Program-made: the position numbers and the translations under genes
Notes under the pieces: model-generated
What the model was told of the DNA's origin: nothing
Seen by the model: the letters and a program-made list of their open reading frames with translations, nothing else
The model's database searches: none
Part shown: positions 1-7,035 of the stretch, piece after piece
How positions within the stretch are numbered: the first letter of the stretch is position 1
Layout of the letters: each line of letters begins with the position of its first letter
Origin: CAZRUA01 sp964603125
GTDB lineage: Bacteria > Bacteroidota > Bacteroidia > B-17B0 > Aurantibacillaceae
NCBI GenBank assembly: GCA_964603125.1
Contig: CAZRUA010000040.1
Location: 1 to 29,454, forward strand
DNA: 29,454 bases
Direction of reading: 5' to 3'

Positions 1-908
1 GCCAATTGCTCAAATTTAGCACGAGATAAAGTACGTACTAAGTGTTTAGGCATACCGTCCACAGGGAAGATATATGGCAAGTTGATTTCAGTTGAAGCAC
101 TTGAAGATAATTCTACTTTTGCTTTTTCAGCTGCTTCTTTCAAACGTTGAAGAGCCATCTTATCTTTACGCAAATCAACACCTTCGTCGTTTTTAAATTC
201 GTTTGCTAACCATTCGATGATTACTTGGTCGAAGTCGTCACCACCTAAGTGAGTATCACCGTCAGTAGATTTAACTTCAAATACACCATCACCCAATTCA
301 AGCACCGAAACGTCATGTGTACCACCACCGCAGTCAAACACAACAATTTTCATGTCCTTACCTTTTTTATCCATACCATAAGCTAAAGCTGCTGCTGTAG
401 GCTCATTAATGATACGTTTTACAGTTAATCCAGCAATTTCGCCAGCTTCTTTAGTTGCCTGACGTTGTGCATCGTTAAAGTAAGCTGGAACAGTAATAAC
501 TGCTTCAGTAACTTCAGTTCCTAAAAAGTCCTCAGCTGTTTTTTTCATTTTTTGCAAAACGATGGCTGAAATTTCTTGAGGTGTATATTTTCTTCCGTCG
601 ATTTCAACACGAGGTGTGTTGTTATCGCCTTTTATTACTTCGTATGGCACTCGAGAAGTTTCCATTTTAACTTCATCAAAACTTTGCCCCATAAAACGCT
701 TTATCGAATAAATTGTTTTTTTAGGGTTTGTGATTGCTTGACGTTTTGCTGGATCACCAACTTTACGTTCGCCACCTTCAACAAAGGCCACAATACTTGG
801 AGTTGTGCGTTTTCCTTCGTTATTTGCTATTACAACTGCTTCGTTACCTTCCATTACAGCAACACAGCTATTTGTTGTACCTAAGTCTATTCCTATTATT
901 TTACCCAT
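1..908 (-). CDS. dnaK: Chaperone DnaK (Hsp70), N-terminal part
   Basis: ATP-dependent cytoplasmic chaperone that, with DnaJ and GrpE, binds exposed hydrophobic segments of client proteins. The gene runs off the left edge, leaving 302 codons, which is most of the nucleotide-binding domain. The start ATG at 906-908 gives MGKIIGIDLGTTNSCVAV, the phosphate-1 loop of Hsp70. Further along are NEPTAAALAYG and the phosphate-2 loop FDCGGGTHDVSVLEL, where the usual Leu and Phe are Cys and His. GDTHLGGDDFD follows. The upstream lipoprotein gene is on the same strand but ends in a terminator, so dnaK should have its own promoter in 909-980. I see no clear TAnnTTTG motif there and no CIRCE element. Identification is certain; only the missing C-terminal half is unknown. 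Confidence 0.98.
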   Translation of the reverse strand, partial: MGKIIGIDLGTTNSCVAVMEGNEAVVIANNEGKRTTPSIVAFVEGGERKVGDPAKRQAITNPKKTIYSIKRFMGQSFDEVKMETSRVPYEVIKGDNNTPRVEIDGRKYTPQEISAIVLQKMKKTAEDFLGTEVTEAVITVPAYFNDAQRQATKEAGEIAGLTVKRIINEPTAAALAYGMDKKGKDMKIVVFDCGGGTHDVSVLELGDGVFEVKSTDGDTHLGGDDFDQVIIEWLANEFKNDEGVDLRKDKMALQRLKEAAEKAKVELSSSASTEINLPYIFPVDGMPKHLVRTLSRAKFEQL

Positions 909-942
909 TTTGTTTAAATTTTACAGGCCTTTTTCAATGATT

Positions 943-954
943 ATGCCACGGCAT
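943..954. promoter_or_regulatory. Inverted repeat in the dnaK leader
   Basis: ATGCC-AC-GGCAT, two perfect 5-bp arms around 2 bases, lies 35 bases upstream of the dnaK start. It is too short to be CIRCE (9-bp arms with a 9-base spacer). It could be an operator for a heat-shock regulator, part of the promoter, or chance. This is seen in the sequence only and nothing links it to a known regulator. Confidence 0.25.
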
Positions 955-983
955 TTTTGGCTTAAAATCACGACTTTTTGTAC

Positions 984-1018
984 CAAAAAACAAAAAAGCC
1001 CTGCTAAAACAGAGCTTT
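984..1018 (-). terminator. Rho-independent terminator after the DUF4249-like gene
   Basis: On the minus strand the stem AAAGC(T)CTG pairs with CAG(G)GCTTT around a 6-base loop (stem at 995-1018, one internal mismatch). It is followed by a T-rich tail, TTTTTTGTTTTTT. It begins about 23 bases past the TAG stop at 1041-1043 and separates this gene from dnaK. Confidence 0.75.
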
Positions 1019-1040
1019 CAATGTCAGTATGGCAGTAAAA

Positions 1041-2162
1041 CTACTGGCAGCCCGTCCATGCTTCATAAGGCGCTCCAACCGATGGAACCTCATAATGAAC
1101 AAATTTTAAAAGGCAAGTTTCGGGACTACTTGATAAATAATTAATTGAATTATTTGAGAAATAATTGGATTGAGGTACCGAAACTAAATACTGCGGGCGC
1201 TTGGTGTATTTTTTAAAGAAACGTGCCGAAAAAATACCAATACCTCCGTTGTTAATATTGGTGTAAATTGGCTTATCTTGAGCTAAACTAGTTGATGGTG
1301 CATTTACCTCCATGTAAGTTGAATATTCCTCAGCACCAGCGGTTAAATAAAAACTTACACTATCTACTCTTCTTATACTTACATTAGGATCTTGAGGAAT
1401 TAAACTGGCTACTCTTGAGTAAAACGAAGCACTGCTAAAAGTAAAATCTAATGGGTGACCACCAGCTGTGTTAGGCACGCGTGTTCCTGTGTAATCAAAA
1501 TCTAAACTTCTGTATTGATAACCATTAGAATAAGTTGAATCCACATAATGTAAAACATATCTAAAACCACACATTTTAGCATAAATTGGAGAACCAAACT
1601 TCACCTTTACCTGTGTTGGCCCAACTGCCGAAGCAAAAGAAACATTAGGGTTTGAAGAGAAACAATCACTTGAAGGGCTTATTCCATTGCATGTGAAATC
1701 CTTAATTAATTTTGTAGTAGCGGTATAAATTTTTCCGTCATCTAATTTGCGCACAATTAACTTATACTCAAAATCTTTACCGGCCGAATCAGCTTTATAA
1801 ACTTGGGTATTCTTGTAAATTAATTGCTGATTATTGAATGTTCCAGTTAAAGTTGGTAAATAGTACTCAGTAAAATTATAGGTTTGCTTTTTTATTCCGT
1901 TCCAATATTTCTCAACGGTTACGCTTAAATCACCTGCACTAAAATATACCGAATCCTTGATTTGTGCAGCAATACTAGCATCTTCGGCTGTTAAATAAAC
2001 CTTATTCACACGTATGTATTGCACCGAATCCGCCTGATTTAAAATACCATAAATGGCTACACTTTCGGTGTAATCCGCCAATAAATCAATATCTTTTTTA
2101 CATGCCACAAACACCAAACTACTAATGATTGCACCTATAAAAGCTATTTTAAATTTCTTCAT
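1041..2162 (-). CDS. DUF4249-like outer-membrane/periplasmic lipoprotein
   Basis: A predicted lipoprotein of 373 residues. The ATG at 2160-2162 gives MKKFKIAFIGAIISSLVFVAC, a signal peptide ending in a lipobox with the acylated Cys at position 21. A longer reading frame continues upstream to 2270, but it would hide the signal sequence inside the protein and overlap panB, so I reject it. The mature part starts KKDIDLLADYTESVAIYG and is rich in beta-prone, Tyr/Ser-rich segments. Size, lipobox and the early IYGILNQADSVQYIRVNK segment resemble the Bacteroidota DUF4249 family, often found with TonB-dependent receptors. No receptor gene is adjacent here. A weak -7 motif (TATCTTTA, minus strand, 2181-2188) lies at a suitable distance. 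The molecular function is unknown, and the family call is by resemblance only. Confidence 0.7.
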   Translation of the reverse strand: MKKFKIAFIGAIISSLVFVACKKDIDLLADYTESVAIYGILNQADSVQYIRVNKVYLTAEDASIAAQIKDSVYFSAGDLSVTVEKYWNGIKKQTYNFTEYYLPTLTGTFNNQQLIYKNTQVYKADSAGKDFEYKLIVRKLDDGKIYTATTKLIKDFTCNGISPSSDCFSSNPNVSFASAVGPTQVKVKFGSPIYAKMCGFRYVLHYVDSTYSNGYQYRSLDFDYTGTRVPNTAGGHPLDFTFSSASFYSRVASLIPQDPNVSIRRVDSVSFYLTAGAEEYSTYMEVNAPSTSLAQDKPIYTNINNGGIGIFSARFFKKYTKRPQYLVSVPQSNYFSNNSINYLSSSPETCLLKFVHYEVPSVGAPYEAWTGCQ

Positions 2163-2201
2163 TTTGCTCGAAATAAAGGCTAAAGATACACAATAATTAC
2201 G

Positions 2202-2209
2202 TAGTTTTG
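2202..2209 (+). promoter_or_regulatory. -7 promoter element of panB
   Basis: TAGTTTTG matches the Bacteroidota -7 consensus TAnnTTTG and ends 19 bases before the panB ATG, implying a leader of about 13 bases. No clear -33 TTTG is visible. It shares a 66-base divergent intergenic region with the lipoprotein gene. Confidence 0.6.
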
Positions 2210-2228
2210 CTATCCCAAAAAACGAAAA

Positions 2229-3047
2229 ATGAGTACAGCCAAAAGAGAGTTTAAAAAAGTGACTACACACGTTTTACAAGAAATGAAACGCAGTGGCGAA
2301 AAAATATCTATGCTAACTGCATATGATTACACGATGGCTAAAATATTAGATGCTGGCGGAATTGATGTGTTATTAGTTGGAGATAGCGCTAGTAACGTTA
2401 TGGCGGGACATGAAACAACCTTACCGATTACTTTAGATCAAATGATTTATCACGCATCTTCGGTAATACGTGCAGTAGACAGAGCTTTGGTGGTAGTTGA
2501 CTTACCTTTTGGTTCGTACCAAGGAAACTCAAAAGAAGCCTTGTATTCAGCAATTAAAATAATGAAAGAATCAGGTGCGCATGCTGTAAAATTAGAGGGA
2601 GGGCGAGAAATTAAAGAATCGATAGAACGAATTTTAACAGCTGGTATACCTGTAATGGGACATTTAGGGTTAACACCACAATCGATATACAAATTTGGAA
2701 CCTACACAGTGCGCGCCAAAGAAGAGGAAGAAGCACAAAGATTAATTGAGGACGCTCACGTACTAGAAAAATCAGGTTGCTTTGCAATTGTGTTAGAAAA
2801 AATACCAGCTGCTTTAGCGACTAAAGTTGCGCAGGAAATTAGCGTTCCAATAATAGGAATTGGCGCGGGTGGCGGCGTTGATGGTCAAGTATTAGTTACA
2901 CATGATATGATGGGAATGACACATGAATTTAGTCCGCGTTTTTTACGCAGGTACTTAAATTTATACGATAGCATGAAAGGTGCTGTTCAGCAATACGTAA
3001 CTGATATTAAGAAGAAAGATTTCCCGAACGAAAGCGAACAGTATTAG
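2229..3047 (+). CDS. panB: 3-methyl-2-oxobutanoate hydroxymethyltransferase
   Basis: First committed step of pantothenate and coenzyme A synthesis: it transfers a hydroxymethyl group from methylene-tetrahydrofolate to 2-oxoisovalerate, giving ketopantoate, in the cytoplasm. At 272 residues it is the usual PanB length. Visible family motifs are MLTAYDYTMAKI, LLVGDSASNVMAGHETT, VVVDLPFGSYQGN, AVKLEGG, PVMGHLGLTPQ and the late IIGIGAGGGVDGQVLV. The predicted metal ligands are Asp52, Asp91 and Glu123, and Glu190 in VLEKIP is the likely catalytic base, matching the known set in E. coli. It is a single-gene transcription unit, divergent from the lipoprotein gene and convergent with tcdA. No panC or panD is in the window. 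Confidence 0.98.
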   Translation: MSTAKREFKKVTTHVLQEMKRSGEKISMLTAYDYTMAKILDAGGIDVLLVGDSASNVMAGHETTLPITLDQMIYHASSVIRAVDRALVVVDLPFGSYQGNSKEALYSAIKIMKESGAHAVKLEGGREIKESIERILTAGIPVMGHLGLTPQSIYKFGTYTVRAKEEEEAQRLIEDAHVLEKSGCFAIVLEKIPAALATKVAQEISVPIIGIGAGGGVDGQVLVTHDMMGMTHEFSPRFLRRYLNLYDSMKGAVQQYVTDIKKKDFPNESEQY

Positions 3048-3084
3048 GTTCTAGAAGAAAACAAAAATTTACTTCTTAAACATT

Positions 3085-3813
3085 TTATTTTTCAATCAAA
3101 TCTCTAATAACCACTGATGCACAAGTTAAACCAAAAACCGCTGGTAAGTAGGATATTGTTCCATAGGCCGACTTTTTAAAGTTACTTCCATCTGTAAACA
3201 TTAAAGAGTTTTTATCGGGCAATTCTTTAGAAAAAACAGATTTTATTCCTTTGTAAATTTTATGATCTTTTAATCCTTTTCTCACTTGCTGTGCTAGAGG
3301 ACAAATACAAGTATTACAAATATCTGTTACTTCAACCTGCGTAGGGTCGAACTTCCCGCCAGCTCCCATCGACGAAACAATTCTGTGTCCCATGTCGTAA
3401 GCTGTTTTTATTAAATAAATCTTCGGCGAAATGCTATCAATGGCATCAACCACATAATCATAATTTTGACGCAACAAAAGTTTCATTGCATCAGGGTCTT
3501 TAAACTCCTTATGAACGATTAACTCAATATTAGGGTTTATATCTTTCAATCGGGCTTCCATTAATAAAGCTTTACTTTGCCCATGAGTGCTCGAAAGTGC
3601 TTGTAATTGTCGGTTACGATTGGATGGATCAACCACATCACCATCCACAATTGTCATCTTACCTACTCCAGCACGAGCAATTGCTTCGGCGCAATAAGAA
3701 CCTACACCACCCAAACCTACAACTAGCACATGAGCTTTTTTAAGTTTGTTTACACCTTCTTCTCCTACCATCAGTTTGGTACGAGTCATCCATTTATCGT
3801 CTTGTTCAATCAT
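3085..3813 (-). CDS. tcdA: tRNA threonylcarbamoyladenosine dehydratase (ThiF/E1-like)
   Basis: Family role: ATP-dependent cyclisation of t6A to ct6A at position 37 of ANN-decoding tRNAs. The 242-residue protein has the E1-like nucleotide fold: GLGGVGS at 33-39, Asp57 in IVDGD, NRNRQ at 65-69 and DAIDS at 123-127. The start MIEQDDKWMTRTKLMVGEEG is typical of TcdA (E. coli YgdL/CsdL). It is shorter than MoeB and ThiF and lacks their paired C-terminal CxxC zinc motifs. An unusual Cys cluster (C166, C169, C171, in CNTCICPLAQQ) sits where TcdA normally has a loop before the PLA segment. The ATG overlaps the tatD-like stop as ATGA, so it is translationally coupled as the last gene of a four-gene operon. 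A different E1-like substrate cannot be excluded. Confidence 0.9.
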   Translation of the reverse strand: MIEQDDKWMTRTKLMVGEEGVNKLKKAHVLVVGLGGVGSYCAEAIARAGVGKMTIVDGDVVDPSNRNRQLQALSSTHGQSKALLMEARLKDINPNIELIVHKEFKDPDAMKLLLRQNYDYVVDAIDSISPKIYLIKTAYDMGHRIVSSMGAGGKFDPTQVEVTDICNTCICPLAQQVRKGLKDHKIYKGIKSVFSKELPDKNSLMFTDGSNFKKSAYGTISYLPAVFGLTCASVVIRDLIEK

Positions 3814-4442
3814 TTTAAGCTTATTTCGAAAAATTTTTCAAAGTTAATTTTTATTTGATTTTGTAAAGCACCTAATTCACAATTAAAATGAATTGCTGCT
3901 AGTTTATAAATTTCTTCAATAGAAATATCAGCATCGTCGGTTTCAAGAAACACTTTTTCTAATGGTATGTTTTGATAAGAATGAGTGGCATTTGATTGCA
4001 GAAAAAATTTACCTAATGATATATAAAAACCTTTATCAACAAGGTTTTTGGCTAATTCGACGTTTTTATTAAAACCATGAATGATGCACTTTACTTCATT
4101 AGGATGAACCATAGCGATAACTTCATCAAAAGACTTTACACAATGAATAATCAGAGGTTTTGAAAGTTGCTTGGCAAAACTAATTTGGTAAATAAAAACC
4201 TCTTTTTGAACTTGTAAACTTGTGTTTGAATTTTTATCCAAGCCACACTCCCCTATTGCCAAGCAATTGGATGATAAAGCTAATGTGTTTAAATTTAGTT
4301 TTTGAGTTTCAATATTGCCAATAAAGTTGGGATGAATTCCCGCCGAAAACCAAGTTTCATTATTAACAATTTGTTCGCCAACAATTACATTGTGCAGAGC
4401 AAATTTTTGTTTTAGCTTATGTGTATGAACATCAATAAACAT
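3810..4442 (-). CDS. Short TatD-family metal-dependent hydrolase
   Basis: A TIM-barrel metallohydrolase of the TatD family, whose known members are DNases or related phosphoesterases. The complete metal-site set is visible: H6 and H8 in DVHTH, E65 in GECGLD, H100 in PLIIHC, H122 in IHGFN and D169 in ETDD. The protein is 210 residues against about 255-265 for typical TatD. The shortfall lies mainly between HTH and SAGIHP, where only about 27 residues remain instead of about 50, so the first beta/alpha unit appears trimmed. With every ligand kept it is probably an active, compact subtype rather than a broken gene. It overlaps its upstream neighbour as TAATG and its downstream neighbour as ATGA. 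The substrate is not predictable. Confidence 0.88.
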   Translation of the reverse strand: MFIDVHTHKLKQKFALHNVIVGEQIVNNETWFSAGIHPNFIGNIETQKLNLNTLALSSNCLAIGECGLDKNSNTSLQVQKEVFIYQISFAKQLSKPLIIHCVKSFDEVIAMVHPNEVKCIIHGFNKNVELAKNLVDKGFYISLGKFFLQSNATHSYQNIPLEKVFLETDDADISIEEIYKLAAIHFNCELGALQNQIKINFEKFFEISLK

Positions 4443-5260
4443 TAGTAACCATCTCCGCGTTGCGAATGAATAAAATTATCTTGCATTGCTGCATTTAAAC
4501 TAAAAACAAAAACATACTTGGTTCTAAATCTCACTGGACTGTTTTGGTTTAAATAAACAGGTTTAAATCGCAATAAACCCAAAATACGCGTAGCTTCTTC
4601 GTTGCAACCTCCGCCTAAATCTTTAGTAACACAAATATTCGACGGTAAACCACTCTTTTCAATAATAAAACTCATTTCTACTTTACCTTCCAAACTTTGC
4701 AATTTAGCTAACTTAGGATACTCAAACTGTGAAACTATAAAAGCACTTAATGAATCTTGTCCGTAAAAATATTCATAACCCACATTTTCATTTTGTGCAA
4801 TTGCAGATGTTGTATCATGAATTGTTTCTGGAGAAATCATGTCATAACCCCGCAGTTTAACAGCCTTTTTGTACTTACTCAATTTAAATTTAAATGTACA
4901 AGTCCAATTAAACGATACTTTTCTTCCCTCGTAAATAGCAGGGTTCCACTCTAACATTTTAAACAAACGCATTGCCTCCTTATCAATATCAACATCAACT
5001 GATTTTACAATGCTAGGCTTTAAAACCTTTGCCGAATCTGTTAAAATAAAATTAATGACAACATCGCCTTCTTTCTTAAGCTTTCTAGATGATTCCGGAT
5101 ATACCATGTGGTAATCAATAAATCGAGTAAACTCTTGTTTACCACCTAAAACACTTGGGTAAACATCAACAGGCCATTTTAAAAACATTCCATCATCTTG
5201 TCCTAGTATTTTAAAAACAGAACAAAAAAACAGAATCAATATTACAGCAAACCTTTTCAA
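4442..5260 (-). CDS. Secreted protein with two TonB C-terminal domains
   Basis: A 272-residue exported protein. A signal peptide (about residues 1-20, ending ILGQ) is followed by two tandem TonB C-terminal-like domains. The first covers about residues 33-125 (VYPSVLGGKQEF, YPESSRKLKKEGDVVINF, LEWNPAIYEG, FKFKL). The second covers about 165-258 (FEYPKLAKLQSLEGKVEMSF, LLRFKPVYLNQNSPV, YVFVF). There is no Pro-rich linker and no ExbB-contacting anchor, so it is probably a periplasmic partner rather than a classical energy transducer. The start codon is TTG at 5258-5260. It directly follows the TAA of the thioesterase gene, and no ATG precedes the hydrophobic leader, so the signal peptide forces this start. 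It is coupled to the TatD gene by a TAATG overlap. No TonB-dependent receptor is nearby. Confidence 0.85.
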   Translation of the reverse strand: MKRFAVILILFFCSVFKILGQDDGMFLKWPVDVYPSVLGGKQEFTRFIDYHMVYPESSRKLKKEGDVVINFILTDSAKVLKPSIVKSVDVDIDKEAMRLFKMLEWNPAIYEGRKVSFNWTCTFKFKLSKYKKAVKLRGYDMISPETIHDTTSAIAQNENVGYEYFYGQDSLSAFIVSQFEYPKLAKLQSLEGKVEMSFIIEKSGLPSNICVTKDLGGGCNEEATRILGLLRFKPVYLNQNSPVRFRTKYVFVFSLNAAMQDNFIHSQRGDGY

Positions 5261-5665
5261 TTAAAAATGTTTTTTAACTTCATTCATCAACCAATCAGGC
5301 GGTTGACAAGGCTTACCCGTTTGTTTATTAATAAATACTAAAGTTACTTCACCCGTATTTAAAAGTTCGCGTTGGGCATTATAACATTCAAAATAAAAAG
5401 TAATTCTCACACCAGGTAAAGTTCTTATTTGAGTTACAATACTAATTTCATCATCGTAAAATGCTGGCTTTTTATAGCTAATTTTCATATCCAACACGGG
5501 CATAAAAATACCTCGGTCTTCAATTTCTTTATAGGAAAGTCCTATTTCGCGCAGTGCCTCTACCCTAGCCACTTCGTAATATTGTGCGTAATTACCATAG
5601 TAAACATAACCCATTTGGTCGGTTTCGGCATAACGTACACGTATTTTTATCTCTTTGCTAAACAT
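5261..5665 (-). CDS. YbgC/FadM-type acyl-CoA thioesterase (hotdog fold)
   Basis: A cytoplasmic hotdog-fold hydrolase of acyl-CoA thioesters. I chose the ATG at 5663-5665, giving MFSKEIKIRVRYAETDQMGY (134 residues), because this matches the family's normal N-terminus. A GTG at 5677 would add four residues but is not needed. The signature YAETDQMGYVYYGNYAQYYE contains the catalytic Asp (D16) and the helix that follows; FECYNAQRELLNTGEVTLVF is the typical last strand pair. It is the first gene of a coupled operon with the TonB-domain protein, TatD and TcdA. A weak -7-like TTTATTTG lies at 5688-5695 on the minus strand. In proteobacteria ybgC sits with tol-pal; here it does not. Confidence 0.92.
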   Translation of the reverse strand: MFSKEIKIRVRYAETDQMGYVYYGNYAQYYEVARVEALREIGLSYKEIEDRGIFMPVLDMKISYKKPAFYDDEISIVTQIRTLPGVRITFYFECYNAQRELLNTGEVTLVFINKQTGKPCQPPDWLMNEVKKHF

Positions 5666-5719
5666 AATATTCTTCACACAATAATACCAAATAAATCAGT
5701 AACAACAGCCTTTTTTTAG

Positions 5720-5727
5720 TAATTTTG
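5720..5727 (+). promoter_or_regulatory. -7 promoter element of ribBA
   Basis: TAATTTTG fits TAnnTTTG and ends only 4 bases before the ribBA ATG at 5732. Given usual spacing, transcription would begin on or next to the start codon, giving a leaderless or nearly leaderless mRNA. No FMN riboswitch could fit. No -33 element is obvious. Confidence 0.55.
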
Positions 5728-5731
5728 CAGT

Positions 5732-6940
5732 ATGGAAATCAAGTTAAATACAATAGAAGAAGCAATTAAGGATTTACAAAACGGAAAGACTATAATTGTT
5801 GTTGATGATGAGGACAGAGAGAATGAAGGTGATTTTATTACCACAGCTCGTAATGCTAGCCCAGAGGTTATAAACTTTATGGCAACACATGGTCGTGGTT
5901 TAATTTGTGCAGCAGTTACCGAACAGAGAGCGATTGAATTGGATTTAAAAATGATGGTAGCTAACAATACTTCATCCAACGAAACAGCGTTTACGGTTTC
6001 AATTGATTTACTTGGCGATGGCTGTACTACTGGTATTTCAGCATCAGATAGATCGAAAACCGTGCGTGCTTTAATTGATAAAAAAACAGTACCAAGTGAT
6101 TTTGGCCGTCCAGGTCATATTTTCCCGTTAAAAGCAAAAACAGGAGGTGTATTACGACGCGCAGGACACACAGAAGCAACAATTGATTTAGCCAATTTAG
6201 CTGGTCATGAGCCTTGTGGAGTTTTAGTTGAAATCATGAACGAAGATGGTACAATGGCTCGCCTACCCGATTTGATGCTGATTGCAAAAAAACATGATTT
6301 GAAAATTATTTCGATAGAAGAATTAATTAAATACCGCTTAGCTACCGAAAGCATTGTTGAGAAAGAAATTGAAGTGGATATGCCAACAGAGTATGGTCAT
6401 TTCAAACTATTATCTTACCGTCAAACAACAAACGACCAGCAACACCTTGCCTTAGTAAAAGGCGAATGGGATAAAAATGAAGCTGTTTTAGTTCGTGTTC
6501 ATTCATCATGTGTTACAGGAGATATTTTTGGTAGCTGTCGCTGCGACTGTGGACCGCAATTGCAACGTGCAATGGAAATGGTTGAAAAAGCTGGTAAAGG
6601 TGTTATATTATACATGAACCAAGAAGGCCGTGGAATTGGATTATTAAACAAGCTTAAAGCTTATAAACTGCAAGAAAATGGTAGAGATACTGTTGAAGCA
6701 AATATTGAATTAGGCTTTAAAGCGGATGAAAGAGATTATGGTGTTGGCGCACAAATTTTACGCGATTTAGGCATTACTAAGATGAAGTTAATGAGCAATA
6801 ATCCTAAAAAACGAGCAGGACTTATTGGCTATGGTTTAGAGATTACCGAAACGGTTGCAATTGAGATAGAATCGAACATTCACAACGAAAAATATCTTCG
6901 TACGAAGAAAGAAAAGCTAGGACATAAACTCAAAATTTAA
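5732..6940 (+). CDS. ribBA: Bifunctional DHBP synthase / GTP cyclohydrolase II
   Basis: Both entry steps of riboflavin synthesis in one protein: ribulose 5-phosphate to 3,4-dihydroxy-2-butanone 4-phosphate (N-terminal half, about 1-205) and GTP to the diaminopyrimidine intermediate (C-terminal half, about 210-402). The RibB half shows VVDDEDRENEGDF (22-35), SDFGRPGHIFPL and RRAGHTEA. The RibA half has the zinc site C260, C271 and C273 (C-x10-C-x-C), an extra Cys at 269, and NQEGRGIGL. At 402 residues the length is standard for RibBA, and both active sites look intact. It is divergent from the ybgC-like gene by a 66-base gap. A LytTR regulator follows 95 bases downstream but has no evident functional tie. 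Confidence 0.98.
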   Translation: MEIKLNTIEEAIKDLQNGKTIIVVDDEDRENEGDFITTARNASPEVINFMATHGRGLICAAVTEQRAIELDLKMMVANNTSSNETAFTVSIDLLGDGCTTGISASDRSKTVRALIDKKTVPSDFGRPGHIFPLKAKTGGVLRRAGHTEATIDLANLAGHEPCGVLVEIMNEDGTMARLPDLMLIAKKHDLKIISIEELIKYRLATESIVEKEIEVDMPTEYGHFKLLSYRQTTNDQQHLALVKGEWDKNEAVLVRVHSSCVTGDIFGSCRCDCGPQLQRAMEMVEKAGKGVILYMNQEGRGIGLLNKLKAYKLQENGRDTVEANIELGFKADERDYGVGAQILRDLGITKMKLMSNNPKKRAGLIGYGLEITETVAIEIESNIHNEKYLRTKKEKLGHKLKI

Positions 6941-6943
6941 CCA

Positions 6944-6979
6944 TTCGTCGGATTTTTAAGCATTTCGTAGGATATTTAA
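6944..6979 (+). promoter_or_regulatory. Direct repeat, candidate LytTR binding site
   Basis: Two 16-base copies, TTCGTCGGATTTTTAA (6944-6959) and TTCGTAGGATATTTAA (6964-6979), match at 14 of 16 positions and repeat every 20 bases. LytTR regulators are known to bind pairs of imperfect direct repeats about two helical turns apart. The site starts four bases after the ribBA stop and lies just upstream of the LytTR gene and its candidate -7 element, as expected for autoregulation. Confidence 0.5.
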
Positions 6980-6990
6980 TTATTTGGCTG

Positions 6991-6998
6991 TTAATTTG
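6991..6998 (+). promoter_or_regulatory. Possible -7 element of the LytTR gene
   Basis: TTAATTTG differs from TAnnTTTG only at the second base and ends 37 bases before the ATG. The second copy of the upstream direct repeat would overlap the -33 region. It is weak on its own and supported mainly by position. Confidence 0.35.
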
Positions 6999-7035
6999 TA
7001 AGAAGTAACAAAAATAAATTAAGTATTTACGCTTT

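Noticed and set aside
930..955. Sigma-54-like sequence TGGCAT-N5-TTG upstream of dnaK on the minus strand.
   Set aside because: The essential GC at -12 is GA here, and sigma-54 control of dnaK is not expected; the match is probably chance linked to the small inverted repeat.
2163..2270. N-terminal extension of the DUF4249-like protein by 36 residues.
   Set aside because: It would bury the signal peptide and lipobox and overlap the panB start; the ATG at 2162 explains the lipoprotein better.
3048..3084. Possible terminator hairpin AGAAG/CTTCT between panB and tcdA.
   Set aside because: Only five pairs with a long A-rich loop; too weak to call, although a terminator is expected between these convergent genes.
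5666..5677. GTG start four codons upstream of the thioesterase ATG.
   Set aside because: The ATG at 5665 matches the normal family N-terminus and leaves a cleaner leader.
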